A stretch of 64,000 bases of DNA from AP-15 sp035538335 (lineage in GTDB: Bacteria > Pseudomonadota > Alphaproteobacteria > ATCC43930 > CGMCC-115725), in NCBI GenBank assembly GCA_035538335.1, contig DATLKN010000057.1, forward strand, positions 1 to 64,000, read 5' to 3'. This document shows positions 60,121 to 64,000 of the stretch, one piece after another. Each line of letters begins with the position of its first letter. Positions within the stretch are counted from its first letter, which is position 1. Position numbers and translations under genes: made by a program. Below the pieces are notes generated by a model. That model searched no databases. It was not told where the DNA came from and worked only from the letters and a program-made list of their open reading frames with translations.

Positions 60121-62610
60121 TCACACCGGCACGTTCCAGACGTCCTCGGCGTATTCGGCGATCGCGCGGTCGGAGGAGAACCAGCCCATGCCGGCAATGT
60201 TTAAGAGGCACATCCGCCGCCAGCCCGAGGGGTCGTGCCACAGCCCGTCGATCCGCGCCTGCGCCTGGCAATAGCTCGCGAAATCGGCCGCCACCATGTA
60301 CGGGTCGGCGTGCCGCAGCGTCTCCGCGAGGCCGACGAAGCGGCCCGGCTCGTCCGGCGAAAAGACGCCGTTCGCGATATCCTCGAGGACGCCCGCCAGC
60401 GCCGGCGAGGCGGCGATCGCGTCGCCCGCGTCGAGCCCCTGTGCGCGCCGCGCCACCACTTCCTCGGCATGCAGCCCGAATATCTCGATGTTCTCCGCCC
60501 CGACATGGTCGCGGATCTCGATATTGGCGCCGTCGAGCGTGCCGATCGTCAGCGCGCCGTTCAACGCCAGCTTCATGTTGCCGGTGCCCGAGGCTTCCAT
60601 GCCGGCGGTCGAGATCTGCTCCGACAGATCGGCGGCCGGGATGACGATCTGCGCGAGGCTGACGTTGTAATTGGGCAGAAAGGCGATCTTCAGGCGATCG
60701 CCGATCACGGGGTCGCGGTTGACGACCGCCGCCACGTCGTTGATCAGCTTGATGATCAGCTTCGCTTGCGCGTAGCTGGCGGCCGCCTTGCCGGCGATGA
60801 TTTTTACCCGCGGCACCCAATCGCGCTCCGGCTCGGCGCGGATCGCGCGCCAGCGAGCGATCGCCTCCAGCAGGTTCAAGAGCTGGCGCTTGTATTCGTG
60901 GATGCGCTTGATCTGTACGTCGAAGAGGGCGGCCGGGTCGAGACGCAGCCCCAACTCCTCGCCGACGCGGTGGGCGAGCGCCACCTTGTTCGCGCGCTTG
61001 ACAGCGCCGAGACGGGCGAGCAGGGCGCCGTCTCCGGCGCCGCCGCGCAATCTTTCGAGGGCGCGCGGATCGTCGAGGACGCCGCCGGCGCAGGCTTCGT
61101 CGAGCAGCCGCGTCAGCGCCGGGTTCGACTGGCCGAGCCAGCGGCGGAAATTGATGCCGTTCGTCTTGTTGACGATGCGGTCGGGGTAGAGCCGGTGGAA
61201 CCGGCCGAAGACGGTCTGGCGCATCAATTGGGTGTGCAGGGCCGAAACGCCGTTGACCCGATGCGAGCCGAAAAACGCGAGGTTCGCCATCCTGACGTGC
61301 CGGCCGTCCTCCTCGTCGATCAGCGACACCGCGGCGAGCAGGCCGGGATCGTCGCCGGCGCGCTGCCGGGCGATCTCGAGGTTCTGCGCATTGATGCGGT
61401 AGATGATCTGCAGATGGCGCGGCAGCAGTTGCTCGAAGAGCGGCACCGGCCAGGTTTCGAGCGCCTCGGGCAGCAGCGTGTGGTTGGTGTAGGAGACCGT
61501 CGCGACGGTGATATGCCAGGCCTCGTCCCAGGCGATGTGATGGGTATCGACGAGCAACCGCATCAATTCGGCGACGGCGAGCGCGGGGTGCGTGTCATTG
61601 AGCTGGATCGCGGCGTGCTCGGACAGCGAATAGAGACTGCCATAGGCCCGCGAATGGCGCTGCACGAGGTCCTGCAACGCCGCCGAGACGAGAAAATACT
61701 CCTGCCGCAGCCGCAGTTCGCGCCCGGCCGGCGTGTTGTCGCTCGGGTAGAGGATCTTCGAAAGCGCTTCGGCGCGCGCCTGCTCGGCGAGCGCGGCCAC
61801 GTGGTCGCCCTTGTTGAAGACGTCGAGGCGCAGCGGGTCGACGGCGCGCGCCGACCACAGCCGCAGTGGATTGACGCGGCGGCCGCGCCAGCCGACCATC
61901 GGCGTGTCGTAGGCGACGGCCTCGACCGTTTCCGCCGGATGCCAGACGGATCGGGCGCGGCCCTTCGGTAGACGCATCTCTTCGACCCAGCCGCCGTACT
62001 GGATGTCGTACACTGCCTCCGACCGCTCGAATTCCCACGGATTGCCGAAGCTGAGCCAATCCTCCGGGTATTCGTGCTGCCAGCCCTCCTTGATGACCTG
62101 GCGGAAGAGGCCGTGGTCGTAGCGGATGCCGTAGCCGCAGGCCGGGATGTCGAGCGTCGCCATGCTCTCCATGAAGCAGGCCGCGAGCCGGCCGAGGCCG
62201 CCATTGCCGAGCGCCGCGTCCGGTTCGGCGGTGCGCACCGGATCGAGATCGACGCCGAGATCGCCGAGCGCGGCGCGCACGACGGGATCGAGGCGCAAAT
62301 TGCAGATCACCTCGTCGAGGAGCCGGCCGATCAGGAATTCGAGCGACAGGTAATAGACGCGCTTCCTGCCCTTCGCCTGCGCCTCGCGGTCGCCTTCGAG
62401 CCAGCGATAGATGACCCGGTCGCGCAGCGCCAGCGCGGTGGCGACAAACCAGTCGCGCGCCGTCGCCGCGGCCGCGTCCTTGCCGACGGCGAGGGTCAGT
62501 TTGGCGAGGACCGTCGCCTTGAATTCCTGAATGTCTTCCTCGCGCGCCGGCAACTCGCCGGGCGGCGGGCCGGCGGCGGCAAACCCCCACGCGGCATGGT
62601 TCTTTGGCAT
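60121..62610 (-). CDS. glgP: Glycogen/maltodextrin phosphorylase
   Basis: An 829-residue pyridoxal-phosphate enzyme that releases glucose-1-phosphate from alpha-1,4-glucans. YYLSLEFLIGRLL, GNGGLGRLAACF, NDTHPALAVAELMR, RIHEYKRQLLN and the PLP site EASGTGNMKLALNGALTIG with its Lys are all present. The length matches bacterial GlgP. No other glycogen genes lie beside it, so it is not part of a visible glg operon. Confidence 0.96.
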   Translation of the reverse strand: MPKNHAAWGFAAAGPPPGELPAREEDIQEFKATVLAKLTLAVGKDAAAATARDWFVATALALRDRVIYRWLEGDREAQAKGRKRVYYLSLEFLIGRLLDEVICNLRLDPVVRAALGDLGVDLDPVRTAEPDAALGNGGLGRLAACFMESMATLDIPACGYGIRYDHGLFRQVIKEGWQHEYPEDWLSFGNPWEFERSEAVYDIQYGGWVEEMRLPKGRARSVWHPAETVEAVAYDTPMVGWRGRRVNPLRLWSARAVDPLRLDVFNKGDHVAALAEQARAEALSKILYPSDNTPAGRELRLRQEYFLVSAALQDLVQRHSRAYGSLYSLSEHAAIQLNDTHPALAVAELMRLLVDTHHIAWDEAWHITVATVSYTNHTLLPEALETWPVPLFEQLLPRHLQIIYRINAQNLEIARQRAGDDPGLLAAVSLIDEEDGRHVRMANLAFFGSHRVNGVSALHTQLMRQTVFGRFHRLYPDRIVNKTNGINFRRWLGQSNPALTRLLDEACAGGVLDDPRALERLRGGAGDGALLARLGAVKRANKVALAHRVGEELGLRLDPAALFDVQIKRIHEYKRQLLNLLEAIARWRAIRAEPERDWVPRVKIIAGKAAASYAQAKLIIKLINDVAAVVNRDPVIGDRLKIAFLPNYNVSLAQIVIPAADLSEQISTAGMEASGTGNMKLALNGALTIGTLDGANIEIRDHVGAENIEIFGLHAEEVVARRAQGLDAGDAIAASPALAGVLEDIANGVFSPDEPGRFVGLAETLRHADPYMVAADFASYCQAQARIDGLWHDPSGWRRMCLLNIAGMGWFSSDRAIAEYAEDVWNVPV

Positions 62611-62853
62611 ACTGTTGAACTCGGTCCCCTATGTCGTCGTTGCGCGGCAAGCCGCTGCGGCCTCGCTTGCCGCCTCCTGCCCGGCGCGTCCCCCGACTTC
62701 CGGCCGGCAGAGGCCCACGATAGTTATCGCTCCGCGGCTTGGAAAGGTTGCGCGGACGTTTCGTAGCCTGGGCATTCTGCGCGCGGCGTTGTGCCGCGGC
62801 GGCCGCGCGCGGTAGCATCGGCCGCGAGGCCGGCGAGCGGGAGGAGGACGCCC

Positions 62854-63993
62854 ATGCAGTACAAACGGATTTCGGCGGATTGCCATCTCGATCTGCCCTG
62901 GTTGCCGCCCGAGCTGTTCGTTTCCGAGGCCTCGCGCGAGCTGAAGGACCGCATGCCGTTCGTCGCCGACGGCCCCGACGGGCCGCGCTGGACGACCAAG
63001 GCCGGCGTCAATATGGGGCTCCTCGGCGGCGTCGGCTCGGTCGGCGCCAAATATGTGCCGGGGCAGAATTACCGAACCGATAAGATGGCCGAGACCGGCC
63101 TCTACGAGGACGGCAAGCGCGGCCTGCGCCGCCCGGCCGATCCCGATGCGCGCATCGCCGACATGGACCGCGACGGCGTCGACGCCGAGATCATCTTCGG
63201 CATTCTTGGCGTCGCCTCGCGGGTCGAGGATCCGATCGCGGCGAACGAGATGCTGCGCATCTACAACGATTGGCTCAAAGGTTTCTGCAGCCATTATCCC
63301 GACCGCCAGATCGGCCTCGCCTGCCTGCCCTACGGCGATGTCGAGGCGGCGGCGCAGGAGGTCCGCCGCGTCGCGAAGCTCGGCCTCAAAGGCCTCGAAC
63401 TTTCCTGCTCCTGGGACATGGAGCCGATGTGGCACCCGATCTGGGAGCCCTTGTGGCAGGCCGTCAACGAGGCGCAGTTGCCGCTGCATTTCCACACCTT
63501 TCCGGCGATCCCGACGCGCGTGCGCGACCGGCTCGAAGGCCGGACGCGGCGCTCGGCGCATTTCACCAGCGTCGCTGGGTTCCAGATGAATTTGATCAAC
63601 ATCATCGCGGCGGTGATCGGCGCCGGGGTGCTGGCGCGTTATCCGAACTTGCGCATCGGTCTCGGCGAGAGCGGCATCGGCTGGCTGCCCTATGCGCTCG
63701 ACCGCATGGATTTCGAATGGGAGGACCGCTTTCGCGACCTGATGCCGCTGAAGCCCAGCGAATACTGGCGCCGGCAATGCCGCGCCACCTTCCAGTTCGA
63801 CCGCATCGGCGCCAAGCTCGTCGACGACATCGGTGTCGAGACGTTGATGTGGGGCTCGGACTATCCGCACCCCGACGGCGTGTGGCCCGAATCCTCGAAA
63901 TACATCGAGGAGCAGTTCGAGGGGCTCGCGCCCGACATCGTGCACAAGATCACCTGCGAGAACGCCGGCAAGTTCTACGGGCTGATAAACTGA
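62854..63993 (+). CDS. Amidohydrolase family protein (ACMSD-like)
   Basis: A 379-residue protein of the amidohydrolase-2 family. ISADCHLDLP is the N-terminal metal site (with the second His of HxH missing, as in several subfamilies), IADMDRDGVDAEIIFG, LPLHFHTFPA and the C-terminal MWGSDYPHPDGVWP give further metal ligands. Members act as decarboxylases or hydrolases on aromatic or similar acids. GGGAGGAGGACGCCC precedes the ATG at 62854. It ends 7 bp before the window edge. Confidence 0.88.
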   Translation: MQYKRISADCHLDLPWLPPELFVSEASRELKDRMPFVADGPDGPRWTTKAGVNMGLLGGVGSVGAKYVPGQNYRTDKMAETGLYEDGKRGLRRPADPDARIADMDRDGVDAEIIFGILGVASRVEDPIAANEMLRIYNDWLKGFCSHYPDRQIGLACLPYGDVEAAAQEVRRVAKLGLKGLELSCSWDMEPMWHPIWEPLWQAVNEAQLPLHFHTFPAIPTRVRDRLEGRTRRSAHFTSVAGFQMNLINIIAAVIGAGVLARYPNLRIGLGESGIGWLPYALDRMDFEWEDRFRDLMPLKPSEYWRRQCRATFQFDRIGAKLVDDIGVETLMWGSDYPHPDGVWPESSKYIEEQFEGLAPDIVHKITCENAGKFYGLIN

Positions 63994-64000
63994 GTTAGCC

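Overview
The window is GC-rich DNA from an alphaproteobacterium, most likely of the order Hyphomicrobiales (Rhizobiales). The evidence is a full hopanoid locus, a System I cytochrome c maturation operon, a tungsten/molybdenum NAD-type formate dehydrogenase, MHS/CaiB/oxalyl-CoA genes, and many dispersed palindromic repeats of the kind common in Bradyrhizobium-like genomes. The genus cannot be fixed from the sequence alone. No rRNA, tRNA, CRISPR array or intact transposase was recognised.

Layout. 0-7 kb: a TIGR04255-family gene running off the left edge, a truncated 2-hydroxyacid dehydrogenase, two NodB-type polysaccharide deacetylase paralogues, an RRM RNA-binding protein, a stand-alone receiver protein and an OmpR/histidine kinase pair. 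7.4-25.6 kb: hopanoid genes (hpnN, hpnIJK, mlaA, hpnM, ispH-hpnH, hpnG, a cytochrome P450, shc, hpnE, hpnD, hpnC, hpnA). 25.6-29.5 kb: ccmF-ccmH-ccmI, directly upstream of hpnA and apparently in the same transcription unit. 29.6-31.8 kb: an AbrB/PIN toxin-antitoxin pair coupled to a glutathione S-transferase, then a BrnT toxin with an unusual BrnA-like partner. 31.9-45.4 kb: an oxalate-to-CO2 region (fdsA, fdsB, frc, MHS transporter, orphan periplasmic binding protein, oxc, GntR regulator), interrupted by AT-richer accessory DNA and a MITE-like inverted repeat. 45.4-49.6 kb: copper P-type ATPase with DUF29 protein, and chromate transporter. 49.7-64 kb: mostly housekeeping and catabolic genes (alpha/beta hydrolase, a second CoA-transferase, PDZ protein, MetE-like protein, purC, HMCES-type peptidase, GMC oxidoreductase, cupin, TauE/SafE, glycogen phosphorylase, amidohydrolase).

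How the genes work together. HpnC, HpnD and HpnE convert farnesyl diphosphate to squalene and Shc cyclises it. HpnH adds adenosine and HpnG removes adenine. HpnI, HpnK and HpnJ then build the cyclitol-ether head group, so the predicted end product is bacteriohopanetetrol cyclitol ether. HpnN, HpnM and MlaA suggest lipid traffic to the outer membrane. hpnB, hpnO and hpnP are not in the window. A P450 sits between shc and hpnG in the same direction, which makes an extra hopanoid oxidation step the most interesting hypothesis here. In the second module, Frc and Oxc convert oxalate to formyl-CoA and formate, and FdsA/FdsB oxidise formate with NAD. A 19-bp sequence with a perfect TGGTATACCA core lies upstream of both frc and the GntR gene and is a strong operator candidate for this module.
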